A stretch of DNA of 64,000 bases from Paramecium sonneborni (Eukaryota > Ciliophora > Oligohymenophorea > Peniculida > Parameciidae), in the NCBI GenBank assembly GCA_905182985.1, contig CAJJDN010000035.1, positions 89,797 to 153,796 of the forward strand, in the 5' to 3' direction. The position numbers were made by a program, and so were the translations under genes. Of the stretch, positions 11,439 through 24,742 are shown piece by piece (the stretch's first letter is position 1; every line of letters begins with the position of its first letter). The notes beneath the pieces were generated by a model. It did no database searches, was not told the origin of the DNA, and saw nothing but the letters and a program-made list of their open reading frames with translations.

Positions 11439-14147
11439 TCATTTCTTCTTAGGTTGTGTTTTTTTTAATTTTTTCATTTCTTCATCCTCTAATTTTAATT
11501 TCTATTGTTCATTCAAAGATTTATCAAATGCCATATATTTAAATACTTTACCTGAGTGGCTAAAAGAAGTACCATTGAATGTAATTTCAATGCCAACATC
11601 ATGTAATCCAGTTGGTAACTCTAACTCAGGAATTTAAACAATCAATTTGCTTTTATTTTTGAAAATTGCCTTATATAAATAATTTAAAATACCTTTTAAT
11701 TAACAGCCATGTTCCCATTAAATATGAATTAAACTAAAAGAGATTCAGTATTAACTAGATTTTCCCCATAAACACTTATATATTGTCCAGCTTTTTTAAA
11801 AAAGTAATTTATTTCTTGTTCTTCAGCCTCCAGAACTTTCTAAAGTTCATCCTTTTTCTTTTATAATTCAGCACCTTATAAATCCTTCAAAGGATCTATT
11901 TCTTATTCCTCTTAATGAATAAATTATTATTTCTATTCTTCAGGTAACTTTTCATCAAAATTGAAAGGACCCAAACGTAATACTTCAGGATCAATGTAAT
12001 AAAATGTTCCAATAGGTATCCATTCAATACCAGAAAGGGTAAGTAAAGCAGTCACTCCACTGGCTTTAACAGCATTGAGCAGTTCAGATGTTGGTTATTA
12101 TCCACCTAAAAGCCATGATAAAGGAGGAGCAACAAAAGAATAAAATCTATCTTATTTGTCCCACATGATTTCAATTAATCTTTCTCCAAACATTGTTTTA
12201 AAGATTACTCTTTTATTGGTTGTATCAAAGAATCCATCTCCAATTATTTTAACAGAAGCTCCACCTTCAGACATTACATTATCTGGTTGCAATTCCTTTA
12301 TTTGTATATCATAAAATCTAAAAACCATAGGATTACCAGTAAATTATTATCCATTGATGCTTATATCAACATTAAAGTTAAGACTATCAGTTTATAATTA
12401 GCTAACATTAGGAATGGTGCATGAAATTTTTCCTTTTTCATAAAAGCCTTCAACACACATCCAATTTTCTTTATCTAATTCTGGATCATTGATACTAAGA
12501 TCTAAAGGATTGAGTGGTTTATTAGTGCTTTATTTCATGGCAGATTTATCTTCTTTTTTTTTATTTCTAGGTTAGAATCCAACATTTAAATGTTTCATAT
12601 ATGAGGCAGTCAAATCATCAATATTAATATTAATAATGAGAGTGGTACCACCTTGAATAGATGCACATTTTGGATAGAGTGATGAAATAACAATTTTAGA
12701 AGAATAGATAAGAAATTTCTATTCACATTCAACATAGACATTTCCATCTAGTGTAACTTCGACAACACATTCAACAGGATATTTATCAATAAATTCTTCA
12801 AAATTAGGAGTAGTACATCTAAAGCTGTCTGTTAATGAATCATATTCACATCCAACTTCAGTTTATATATCTCCTAATTTAAAACGAGCACTTTATCGAC
12901 CAGTATCACAGAATCCTGTACCAATTAAACTGATAATTGTTCCTCCTGTTGAAGGTCCATGATTAGGCTTCATTGATATGGTTCTTAATGATGCAAAAAA
13001 TGCAGCAGCCTATCCATTTGCATACATATTAGTGAATTTACGATCTTCTAATACTATTTTTCTAGGTAAATCTACTAATTTATCATTCTAATGTCCTAGA
13101 TTACCTCCACCCCAACTCCAAAGACCTCCTTTTAAATCTATTGCATATGTTGTATAATATCCACACATAACCTTACTAAATCCAGGTAATTAAATTCCAC
13201 TAATATCTTACATCAATCTCTTTGGATAATAACTACTTTTCTTATCCTTATCTCCATTCCCCAATTATCCTCTTTAATTAAATCCCCATGTATATAATTC
13301 TCCACTAGATGTAACTGCTGCTGAATGTCCATATCCTCCAGATATAGAAACTACTTTAAAATTAGTTTCTTAAGCCAAAAACTTCCCAACTCTTAATGCA
13401 CTTTAATTCATTGGTTATTCAATCTAAAAATCAATTCTTGATGGTAATTGTTCTGATACCTTTCTTCCTGTTCCTAATTAACCAAATCTAGCTTCTCCCC
13501 ATCCATATAAAATTCCTTATTAATCTACTGCTAATGAATGATATGCTCCACATGCTATCATTTTTATTCTGTTCTTATAAAAGTAACTTAAAAACATAGG
13601 AGAAGCCGCAGTCTCTACATCTTTCCTTATTCCTAATTATCCTTCAAATCCTCTTCCCCAAGCAAATAAATCACCATTACTTAATGCCAATGTATGATAC
13701 TCACCACATGCTATCGTATCAATCTTTGAAATTCTTATTATTTTCTTTGGTATTGTTAACTCTATTATTCCTCCATGTCCTAATGCTCCATATTCTCCAT
13801 ATCCATAACTATAAATATCACCTTAATCACTCAAAAAAACTGTATGCTTTTTACCTGTTACTATTGTTTTTATCGATCCTTTGAAATCAAATGATTATAA
13901 ATTATTTGAATCCTAAGAAAATGTTTTATCATATTCATCATGCTCAGGTGAATGCAATGTTGATATTATTCTAATAATATAAATCTTCTTACCCTTAATT
14001 ATCTATACCCTCCTCTATTACAAATAATTTCCTACAACCCCCACATAGACTACTAATCAATTTCCCTTTGAACAACTTCAAGTTCTCTAATCCTCCTTAT
14101 ACATCGTCTGTTGTCAAAAACACTTCTCCAAACGTAGGAAGTTGCAT
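11439..14147 (-). CDS. RCC1-repeat and IPT/TIG-domain protein
   Basis: The 887-residue model has two introns, 13971-13992 (22 nt) and 11670-11692 (23 nt), and the spliced length is in frame. Residues about 79-385 are RCC1 beta-propeller repeats with units such as DIYSYGYGEYGALGHG, YTWGFNQRGQLGNG and LWSWGGGNLGH. From about 385 several IPT/TIG immunoglobulin-like regions follow, opening with PSTGGTIISLIGTGF and later SEGGASVKIIGDGFF. A charged, probably coiled-coil stretch lies at about 720-760, then a last IPT-like part and a lysine-rich end. RCC1 propellers bind proteins or act as exchange factors, but the partner here is unknown. The start codon lies only 17 bases from the ATG of the divergent giant gene. 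A relic copy lies at 7229-7504. Confidence 0.8.
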
Positions 14148-14164
14148 TAAATAATTTTAATTAA

Positions 14165-17100
14165 ATGTTAAGAGGAGGAGGTGCTTGCGCAAATTCACGT
14201 CAACAACAGTCATTACAAATGAGTACATTACTCATCTCTAATCAATTTGAGACCATACTATCAAATAATATTTAGTATATCACAAAAAACGCTGAGGATA
14301 CACAGAATAATTATAAAGAATTGCTATCCAGTCTTTAAGCTTTATTATCTCTTGATTATGAATTAAACAATCTGATTAAGTCATAAAATTAGCTTAATAA
14401 ATAAATTGCAAATCTAGAGAAAAGTCTTTCAGCTATTTTAGAATCGTGCCTTTTACTTAAAAATAATCAACTTCGATATTATGCTGTAAAATTTGCAGAA
14501 AAACTTACTAGAACTATTTTTTGGCATTATTGTCAAGCTAAATCAATCAAAGATGGTATGCAATAAGGCTATGTTAATATCTTAAATAAAATTGAAGCAT
14601 TAAATAATTCCGAAGAAGGATTTTATAAAAGTTTGACAGAATATGAAATAACAATATCTAAAATGATTTTTACAATATTGCCTAATGATTTTCAAGAGGG
14701 GCTGGAAGTAATCGCCCTTTTTGCTGGTCTAAATTAAGTTTTAATGAATGCTCTGCCAAAAACTATGAGAGAAACAATAAAAGGTGGAATTGTCTAATCA
14801 ATTAGAGATGCTACTAAAGTTTAATATCGTAAAATATACAAATAAATCTTTAATATTGATATAATGAAATGGTGGGTACTTACTGAACTCAAATCAACTA
14901 CACATACAATAAAAGAAATTATTTATGAATTACAAGAATTTCACAAAGTTCTGTCTAAATCTGATTATTATGTTTAATAAGCTTGGATTATTGCTATTAG
15001 TGAAATAGTTTCTTATACACCTTCACTCTCAGAAGATTAATTAGCAATGGAATAATCAGACATATAAACGCTTGTTGATATTTCTTGTTTAAATAAAATC
15101 AAAGAAGAATATAAAGTTAGTATTAATATTCCAAAACTTAAATGCACTTAATGTCAGGGACTCTACGAAAAATTACCTACATTAACTTTACTCTAATAAA
15201 TTTAAGAATAAATAATTTCTAGAGATAAATTCTTTAACATCCTATATGACAGCAAAGAAGAAATAAAAGAATAATAGAAGTAAGAAACAACAGCTAAAAC
15301 CATTTTTGAATATATATTTTCCTTATTTGTTGATTGTGATATTGAAATTAACATTGATTTGATACGAAAAGTCAATTAACAATATACTGAATTAAATGAG
15401 AACTTACAACTTGTTAAGTAGATAAGCTTAAATAAATGGATTAGAATGTTAGAATCTAAATAATATACAGATCCAGTTGTTTTTGGTGAATTTGAATAAA
15501 AATAAAAATAAATAAAGCATTTGATTAATAAAGTAAAAGAGATTTAAAAATTTTTTATATAATTAAATTTCATTTTCACCTAATGGAATTTTTTAGAATA
15601 AATTACTGAATCTGATACAAAATTATCAACTTAATTGGGATTTATCTAAGAAAATAAACAAAATTAAAAAGATTGTGAATTCATAATGGAACTTAATTAA
15701 TAAAATTTGAAAGAATTACTTTTATTAAATATAAGGTTTGATGTTTATTTTGTCATATTAACTGAATTTATTGAACGATAATATACAGCTGTTTTCCAAA
15801 TAGTCTAAGCTACTTAGTCAACAGATCCTGTATTATCACTCTATAAACAATATAAAGATGTTTAAGACATCGTCCAAACAAGTTTTCGTAAAGTAAATGA
15901 GAAAATTTTACAATTTAAAGAAATATTTTTAGCCATTTCTGAAAAACTGAAATAAATTGAATACAATTGTATACTAAAGTTTTATCATGTTTCTTTAAAA
16001 TTATAACATCAAGATTTACCAAATCAGATTTTTGAGTTTAGAAACTCAGATCATTAAACTCTTATCTTTATCTAAAATTATGAAAAAGAAATTTTAAAGA
16101 TTTAATTAATTAATTTACACCAAACATTTAAAGATTGTGTTTCTAATAGCTAATTTTAAGATTATGAAGAAGCTAAAATCTATTTATAAACAATATTATA
16201 AATATGTAAATCTATGGAAAGTTTATTACATTAAAACAAAAAACTATTCTAACATATTAATAATTTTAAATTATCAATTCAGATAGAATCAAGTCATGAT
16301 AAATTCAATGATTTATTAAATTTGTGGAATTTGATTTTATAAACGACTACAGAACTTGATTAATAATAATTTGATTAGACTGTTTTTCTTGTTAAATATG
16401 ATTAATTGTATTTGAAATATGACTAAATATTAAAATTAAATCAATAAATAAGATGGCCATTTAATTAATATTTGGGTCAATACTTTAAAATGCTAACACA
16501 ATTAGAAACTATTTTCTAAGAATTAAAAACATTTAAGACATTTGATGCCACTGCTGATCCGAATACATAAAATAGATATGATAGTTTGAGATAAAACCTT
16601 AAATAAATAAGTTAAAGTTAAATTTAAAGAATTAAATCAACACTTGAATAGTATACTTTAGGAGTTGATCAATTATAAAATAAACTTGAGAATCAAACTC
16701 ATTTACCTATTGAAGATTTATTAACTTAATTAATTAATATGTAGGAAGCTTTAGATGATACGTTAAATTTAATTTAAACTAGAATCACTCAACCTTCAGC
16801 CTAATAAAATGTAGGAGCTCTTAATTTAATTTAGAGCCATAGATTAGCAGATTTCGACAATCTATATAATTATAGGATTGATGATGATACTATTGTAATT
16901 GCATCTTATATTAAATTTAATTTTAACTTTATCGAATAGAATGCTATTATGGAATCATTAAAATTAAATTTAAGTGATGATCAAAATTAACATGTTGTAT
17001 AATCAGGAATAAATTCTGCACATATAAGGATTTTAATGTTTATTAATTTAATAAATATTTGGAATTGTTGTTTTGGATAAGAAGAATATGATATAATAAG

Positions 17101-20100
17101 TAAGCTAATTGTATAATTACGATTGAATGAATCTAATTAAATTATAAAAAAGGAAATTAAGACAACTTACAAAAAAGAATTTTTATTCATTTTAGAAAAT
17201 ATATTATCATATCTGTTACCAAATATTGAAGAGGATTTAAAATCAAAAATATAAGAAAGAAATTAATTATCATTTTAAATTAAATATGAACCATCTTTTG
17301 AAAAAACATAATTCTTAAATGAAAAACTTAATAATCACACTAATTAAATTTCAACTATATTTTAAAATTTGTAAGAATTAGAATCAGAATACAATTATTA
17401 AATTCCCTTTTATCATTAATTAATGAATGAATTTAAGAAAGCAGATTAAAGTACTTCTACTTTAGATGTTTCTGAAATTAAATTTTATTAAGGAAAATAA
17501 TTGACTGAATTGTTTCTTTTACGTATGGATCATGTTTCAAGAATGATTAAGATTTAATAAGTGAAGAGTACTTATGTTGAATTAGAATGTTAATAGAAAA
17601 ATGAAATTAAAATATTATTTTCTAAAAAGCAAAATAAGAATGCCATTATTGATAAATTCCTAGAGGATTAATAATAAAATTAATTGTTAGTTTTATAAGG
17701 AGAAGCTGGTTCTGGAAAAAGTTTAGCTATTAAAATGATTGAAGAATTTGTTTGGAAAAGAAATGATGCAATTAAGATTATACCTATCATAGTTAAATTA
17801 TCAGAATTGAAAGATCCTATACATAATGCCATTACAGAGACTTTAAGATCTTTAAATTATAAGTTTGATGTATAATAAATTGAATAATTATAAAAAGATG
17901 TAAGTTAAAACAAAATGCAAATGTTGTTTATTTTTGAAGAATATGATAAACTTAGTTAAGATTAAATAGAAATTAATTTATTCAAATCAAATAATCTAAA
18001 CTAATGGAAGACTCCATCTTTACAAAAATCTCCTAAATATATTATCGCCACAAGAAGTGAATTATTTAAATATTCAAATCATCTTAGATGGATAGATAAT
18101 AATGAAGTTGATTACAATTTTTAAAACTATTGGAATGTGAAAATATTGCCATTTAGAATGGAGTTAAAAAATTAATTTCTTACCAATTTTTAAGAATTAA
18201 TTATAAGAAATACAGTAATAGATTATTATTAGATATTATGTGAATTTGAACACCAAGATTTATTAATACAAAATTTTATATAGTTATGGAAAAAAATTGA
18301 TATCAATCTTAACGAATTAAGTATGGAAAATTCTCTTGTATCATAACCAACTATAGCTAAAATTTTAAGTGCTTTGAAACAAGAACCTAAAATAAAAAAC
18401 ACAAATGATATCATTTTTCAAAATTTATAAAAGTCCTTAGAGCAAATAAAATCACATTATTATTATACAAGAATGTTGGAATAATTAAATTTCCAACAAT
18501 AAATTGATAATCCATCTATTTTGAATGTTTTTGTTTCAGCATTACCTAAGTATATATAAAATATGTCAGATTCAGAAAGAATCAAAAAAGAATATTTTGA
18601 TATTTATTTAAATGATACTTATGCTATTAATTGTAATATCTAGCAATGTAATTCTCTAATAGAAAAAGATTGGAATAAATTAGAAGGTAGCCAATTCTTT
18701 AAACTTTATAAAGCCGATGAACCTATTGCTAAAACTTAAATATTTTTAGCATAATAATTCGGTGATGATTAATAATTTTAAAATAAAGTCATTAAGATTT
18801 TTGAGAAAATGAGTATTACTCATTATGATTTATATGAACAATATTTAACTAATTTCTTTGATACTGCATTAATTCATCTTTAGATTAGTCAATAGACTAT
18901 AGATTTATAAGCATTTTAATAAGAATAATGGAATTTCTGTATGAATCTAGCTTAAAAATTATCATAACATGAAATTTTTACAATTCATTTTAACATTTAA
19001 GGTTCTTTAATAAAAGTAGGAGGATCTGTTACTGAATGGGAAGAGTATCTTAATGATGATGAATATCAATCTAACAATAATAAATTTTCAAAAAAATTAA
19101 TAAGAAATTCTATCCCTTTAAGAGAATAATTTTCAATTTATTCATTTGAAAATAAAATTATTTAAGAATTTTTAGTTGCCAAAGCTATTATCACATAATT
19201 AGAAGCTTTAAAAACCTCATAAATTGATGAAATTATGTCTAATAGTATTCTAATGTTTAAAAATATTTCAAGTCCTTTCTTTTAAGGAACAATTAACTTT
19301 TTGGTTCAAAAATGTAAAAGAAAGTTTAGTCTTAAATAATAATTAATTAAAATCATCAGATAATCATCCTTAGGTTAATAATATTGCACTTTAGCATCTA
19401 ATGCTTTTTATTTATTGTAAAGTATAGATGGAGTATTTAAAGATTTAGATTTAAAAGGAATTCGATTAAAAGATATTTCTATTGATTAATGTCATTTTTA
19501 TAATTGTAATCTTTAATCATCAGAGTGGAATAATATTTCAGTCAATTCTCTAATATTAATGAAAAACGACATGAAAGATATGAAATGTTAAAATCTTAAA
19601 TTGAGCACTTTTTCATTCAAAAATACTGCATCAAATCCTAAGTTTATCAAATAATTTTAATCTGGAAAGAGTTTTATTGTTTGTGAAAATAGCATTCAGA
19701 ATATAAAAGGAGAAATAATTATTAATGGGAAATTTTATAATTGTTCTATCAAAGAAATCAGAAACTAGTTTTATCTCAAAACTAATTAATAAGTTTATGT
19801 ATTAAAAGAATAAGATGGTAAAATAATAGCTGAAATATTAAATATTCCAAATGTTCATTCAATTACAGAATTTGATTAATTTATAATGATTTTTTAATTA
19901 AACAACGATTTAGATGGAGTAATATATGAAATAAATAGTAAAACAAATGAAATAAAATATTAACTACCAATTAATCAAAATTTTATTACACATTACAACA
20001 TTAGAAAATTCTATTAAATGTATGGAAATAAGATTCTATTTTTAACAAATACATAATAAGTTTCAAGTATGCATTATTAAATAGAAAATGATTAATTATA

Positions 20101-22501
20101 ATTTGATAATTTGACCAATCATGTATCAGTTAATGTAAATGATTAAATAGTTGCTATTAATTATTATAACGATTTAGATATCACTGTTGTATCATTTAGA
20201 GAACAAGATTCTATTTAGATTTATGATATTATATATGGAACAATAAATTAATTAATTGGCAGATTTATTTTACTTGAAAATTAAAAGAATTAATTCTTTT
20301 TTTTGAAAAATAATAAATTATAATTAATAAATCAAGAAGCCTTTAAAATGATAAATGAATGCCAAATTAACAATGTAAAATTAGATTTATTATAAAATTA
20401 TTGTATAAAGAACAATGATACAGTTTTATTTTCTTTTATTGATTCGATCGTTATTTTAAGTCTTCATCCATTTGAAGTTATTAAATTTGTATAAGTAAAT
20501 GCAATTGATTTTTTGATAAATAATTAAATTAGTTAATTACAAATATTGACATAGATAGAAATTATTAATTATGATCTTAAATATTTGGAGGATAGATAAA
20601 ATTAAATAAAAAAGTTAAATTATTTGTTTGAAGAAGTAGTATTTGCATAAACTTCTCCAAATTTTTTAGGCAGAATTAAAAATACAAATGAAATTGTATT
20701 AGCAACATTTAAAAAAAATAATTTTGAATTTAAAGTATTAACAAAGTCAAAGAATCCTAGATTTTATTTGAGTAATGAATAAAATTCAGCTATAATATGT
20801 GATGGTGATTGTACAGTTTATTTTGATTTGAAAAATAACACATAAACTAAAATAGTGAATTTATAATATGAAAAGATTCTGTGGATTAAGGATAATTAAA
20901 ATTTATTTTACATATAATCTGGATTTGTTGAAGAGTATCGAAATTCTGTGATAACTATAAAAAATAAAATAATAAGTAAATAATCATACAGATAAATTAA
21001 GCAGGTTTAGAGTACAGAGAATAATTTATACATAACAACAACAACAAATGATACGATAGTAATAAATGAAGAATTTGTATAAGAGTATATTACAACTAAA
21101 TAAATGATTAAAAAATATAGAGAACACTATATAACTGAAAATGATTTAAGATATGAGAGCACGAAAAGAAATACGATTACAATAAATTATTAGACAAATA
21201 ATCAAATCAAAGATTTTTGGATATTTTCAGAAACGATTTTAATTAAAGAATAAATAGAAAATAATGATTAGGCATTATTAGTCTTACTAAGAAAATAAAA
21301 TTATGAAATAATGGCTGAAATTTTAGTGTAGATAGATTTTATAGCTTATACTAATGATTCTATATAAATAATATCGAATAGATTAATTTGGCTGACATAT
21401 TCTGCATTTAATTTAGAAATATTGTAAACTACAATTTTAAATGTAAATACGATGTTTGTTGTTTCAAATCATTTTGATTAATTGATGATAATATCATAAT
21501 ATTCTGAAATATCAATTTGGAATACAATAAATTTTTAGCTTGAATTTTAAAAGAAAAATGTAGAACTAATTTAATATGTAAAAATGGTACCGGGGAATTA
21601 GAATGAATATTATATTGCTGATAGAGATGTTCTAAAATTATATATAGAACATTAAATTCGATTTTCGATTCAATTAAGTAAGAAAAGAATAAATTTGATT
21701 ACAAATAAATATGGAGTTCATCATCATATTTTTTAAGTGGAAGATGATAAAGTTATATTTAATTGTATGAGTGAAGATAATAAAGTTATAAATTGGAAGA
21801 AAGTAGTTTTTGAATTAGATTCAATAAGAGAATAAATAGATTGTTATGATAATAAAGATAGTAGATTGGTATTTTATGGTGGATCTAAAATATAATAAGT
21901 TTAACTGGATGCTTTTGATGATATAAAAGTTCTTGATATGCCATCTAATTTTAAAGGAGTTCAGATTAAATATAATAGGGATTGTTCAACTATATATTTT
22001 AGATCAAATGAAAAGATATTCGTTATAGAAGCAATGACTATGAATATAATAAAATAAGTTATTCTTAAAGATATATTGCCTTAACCATATGATTTCGGTT
22101 AAAAATTAGAAATTTATTGTTAAAATTAGAATAATATAATAATTTAGTAAGAGAAAAATGGTTATCATTATGTTTACAATTATAATTAATAATTAAATCA
22201 TGATTAATTGGATTTAATAACTATTGGAAACTACTATCACTTTATTGGACCTAATCCAAATGGATTATTGATATTAAACAGTTAATCAGGAATTATTGAA
22301 TTATTTTAGCCTAAAATTATTGATCCATAAAATAATTCAGTATCTTATAAAAGATAATCATAACTTAATAAATCAAATATAGTATAATGTGTTATTTGTG
22401 ATAATTAATTGGAGAATTGTTAAATAATTTCAACTAATGGATAGAATCTAAGTGATCTATGGAGGTAAGGGGAATAAGTTGATTTATTGATATCATTTTG
22501 A
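14165..22501 (+). CDS. Giant NACHT/STAND-like P-loop ATPase, 2,778 residues
   Basis: I scanned for in-frame TGA and found none from ATG 14165 to TGA 22499-22501, so the 8.3-kb gene needs no intron. Residues 1 to about 1150 look helical and have no family I recognise. A Walker A motif GEAGSGKS is at about 1179-1186 and a Walker B-like LFIFEEYDK at about 1250. Near 1660 the sequence FENKIIQEFLVAKAI matches the end of the NACHT winged-helix region. At about 1755-1815 is a short pentapeptide-like run (LDLKGIRLKDISIDQCHF). The remaining 950 residues look beta-rich and propeller-like. Such STAND proteins act as oligomerising molecular switches; the ligand is unknown. A second possible start is M19 (14219). 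Confidence 0.75.
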
Positions 22502-22527
22502 GACAATATTTATTTTATAACAGTAAA

Positions 22528-23277
22528 ATGATTAAATAAAATTTATACATAAATAACATTTAATGTCTCGCTACATCAATTTAGTAAAAAATTCATATCA
22601 TTCTTGAAAAGTAAGATAAAACTGTTCCATGTAAACCACTTGAAGAGTTTGATATTAAAATATACAGAGAAAAACTTAATGATAAATATGGAAAATCACC
22701 ATTAGCATCCTAACATACTTAACCTACATCTCCAAAAAAAAGCATTAAAATTGGGTATTCAATACATTTTATAAAAAGAAATCCAAGTTTCGATTTATTG
22801 CAAACTAAATTAAAAGAATTTTCAAATAAAAAAAGTACATCACCTTAAAAATCTAAAATTGAACAAGGTTCACCAAATAGAGCCACAGGAATATCATAAT
22901 AGTAAATTATCAAAAGAAAAATAGAATATCTAAAATAAGCACGTTAAATTTTACATTGCCATCTAAATAAATGAGAATTGGATCTGTTTATAATACGTAA
23001 TATCAACTTAATGGACCAATAAGTGAAGATAGAAAAATTTATCCTGTTAGATTTGAAACAGAAGTATAAGAAAAATAAACATTCTCTTAAAAATAGTAAG
23101 TATTTATTATAGTTTTCAAGAAATACAAATATGATTCCTCTTCATGAAATTATGAATATGAGAAACAAATTAGAGAATGCATAATTAAATGTTAATTAAA
23201 TTAGTTCTGCTTATACAAGTGAAATGGTTAAATTAGCCTCAGTTATTAATACTTAATTGAAAAAGAAATAAAAATGA
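22528..23277 (+). CDS. Unknown basic, low-complexity protein
   Basis: The 233-residue model has introns at 22902-22924 (23 nt) and 23096-23120 (25 nt), both with clean GT..AG ends, and the spliced length is in frame. An alternative start at 22563 (MSRYINL) with a 28-nt first intron is also in frame, so the N-terminus is unsettled. The protein is rich in Lys, Ser, Pro and Gln and has no domain I recognise. The last 60 residues may be helical. It lies 26 bases after the giant STAND-like gene on the same strand. Confidence 0.6.
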
Positions 23278-23394
23278 TTTATAACAACTTATTATTATTA
23301 CATCACATCATGTAATATTATATTTATAATATACATATTAAATATTTACTATTAAATCTTTTAAATCAAATAAGTCTTGATATAAATATAAATT

Positions 23395-24474
23395 ATGTAA
23401 TACGAATCAATTCTTTAAGATCTCCTCCCTTATACATGGCCAGAACAATCAGAACAGAGAATTATTCTAATCAAAAATATTAAATAGCAATTTAATCAAA
23501 TAATTACATCAAATCCATGCTTTTATTATTAGATATAAAGAATTAAATAAGATCTTGCTTCTTAAGGTCCCTATTATGAACTTATTGAAGAATTTGAAGA
23601 AGAAACCTATACACACCATAAATTAAAGGAAATTTTATAATATTTACATTTTCAAGGTGAATAAAGACCCTCAAATTTAAAATAATTTTTAAATCCATAG
23701 AAATTATAAAAATTAATTTGTGATATTTATAGAATTTTCAATAGAACCATATTAGATTACTAAGCTAAATCTATTCATTATCCATATTATTTAAAATTAA
23801 GTATATCAATCTTTAAAAAAATATCCAATCAAAACTTTTTAGATTAAAACACATTTAATTTTATATGTCATTATGGGAGCAGAAGATGTTTAACATTAAG
23901 AAATTAATGGTAAGATTTTAATGTTAATCAATAAAAATATATTTCATTAACTTAATGTTTGAAGAGAATATCTAATTTTAATTAAGTTAGAATAGATTCT
24001 GTATTATAATATTTTAATAAATAATAACTAAACTTATGTTTTATACTTTATTGCATAATATAATGCGAAGAATTAATTGCTATTGTCTTAGGTGAAAAAG
24101 ATGCAAATATTATAAATTATTATGAAGATGATTTGATTATTCCTCAAAAAGTTTCTTGTGAAGATGTTTCATGGCATTATAATTGTTTTACTTAAATTAG
24201 AGACTATTTTCCTAGATTAGCTTAAAAATTAAATAAGCGAATGAAAGTATTAAAAAAACTACCAATCTACAATGAATAGACTAGAATTTAAATCTTTAAT
24301 TACACTTAATTAATGTATGGATATTAAACTAATTTTCAAAACATTTTATCTGAAGAAATAAAACATAATATTGATCAAATTTTATTATACTAATAAGTTG
24401 ATTGTGATCCAGGACTTGTAATATTGGTGGCCAATGCCAGAATGTATACTTAATTAATGTATTCGTTAATGTGA
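23395..24474 (+). CDS. Unknown protein, 359 residues
   Basis: This is an intronless frame from ATG 23395 to TGA 24472-24474. The protein is helical-looking with scattered cysteines and aromatic residues (for example CHYGSRRCLTLRNQW and VSWHYNCFTQIRDYFPR). I see no signal peptide and no clear membrane segment. I do not recognise a family. The even reading frame and ordinary codon use support a real gene. Confidence 0.6.
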
Positions 24475-24742
24475 TCCAAACAAAAAAATATATATTATTT
24501 TTTGATTGTTTTATTATATCTGAATAAAGTAAAATAATATTTTTCATTCAATAGAAAAGTATGAAAGATTGAAGAAGTTGACATTTTAATTATTAATGAT
24601 TTAATTTTTAATATATATTTATGGTATAATTCATAAAATTGAGCTTAACAAAATTCAAATGTGACATTTAATATTTAATAAATTCTATTAAAATCAATTA
24701 TTAATATAGATATATAAATTATCATTTTATTATTAATAAAAC
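24475..24742. other. Convergent 3' intergenic spacer
   Basis: This 268-bp AT-rich gap lies between the stop codons of the unknown plus-strand gene and the minus-strand transporter gene. No feature is seen. Confidence 0.5.
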
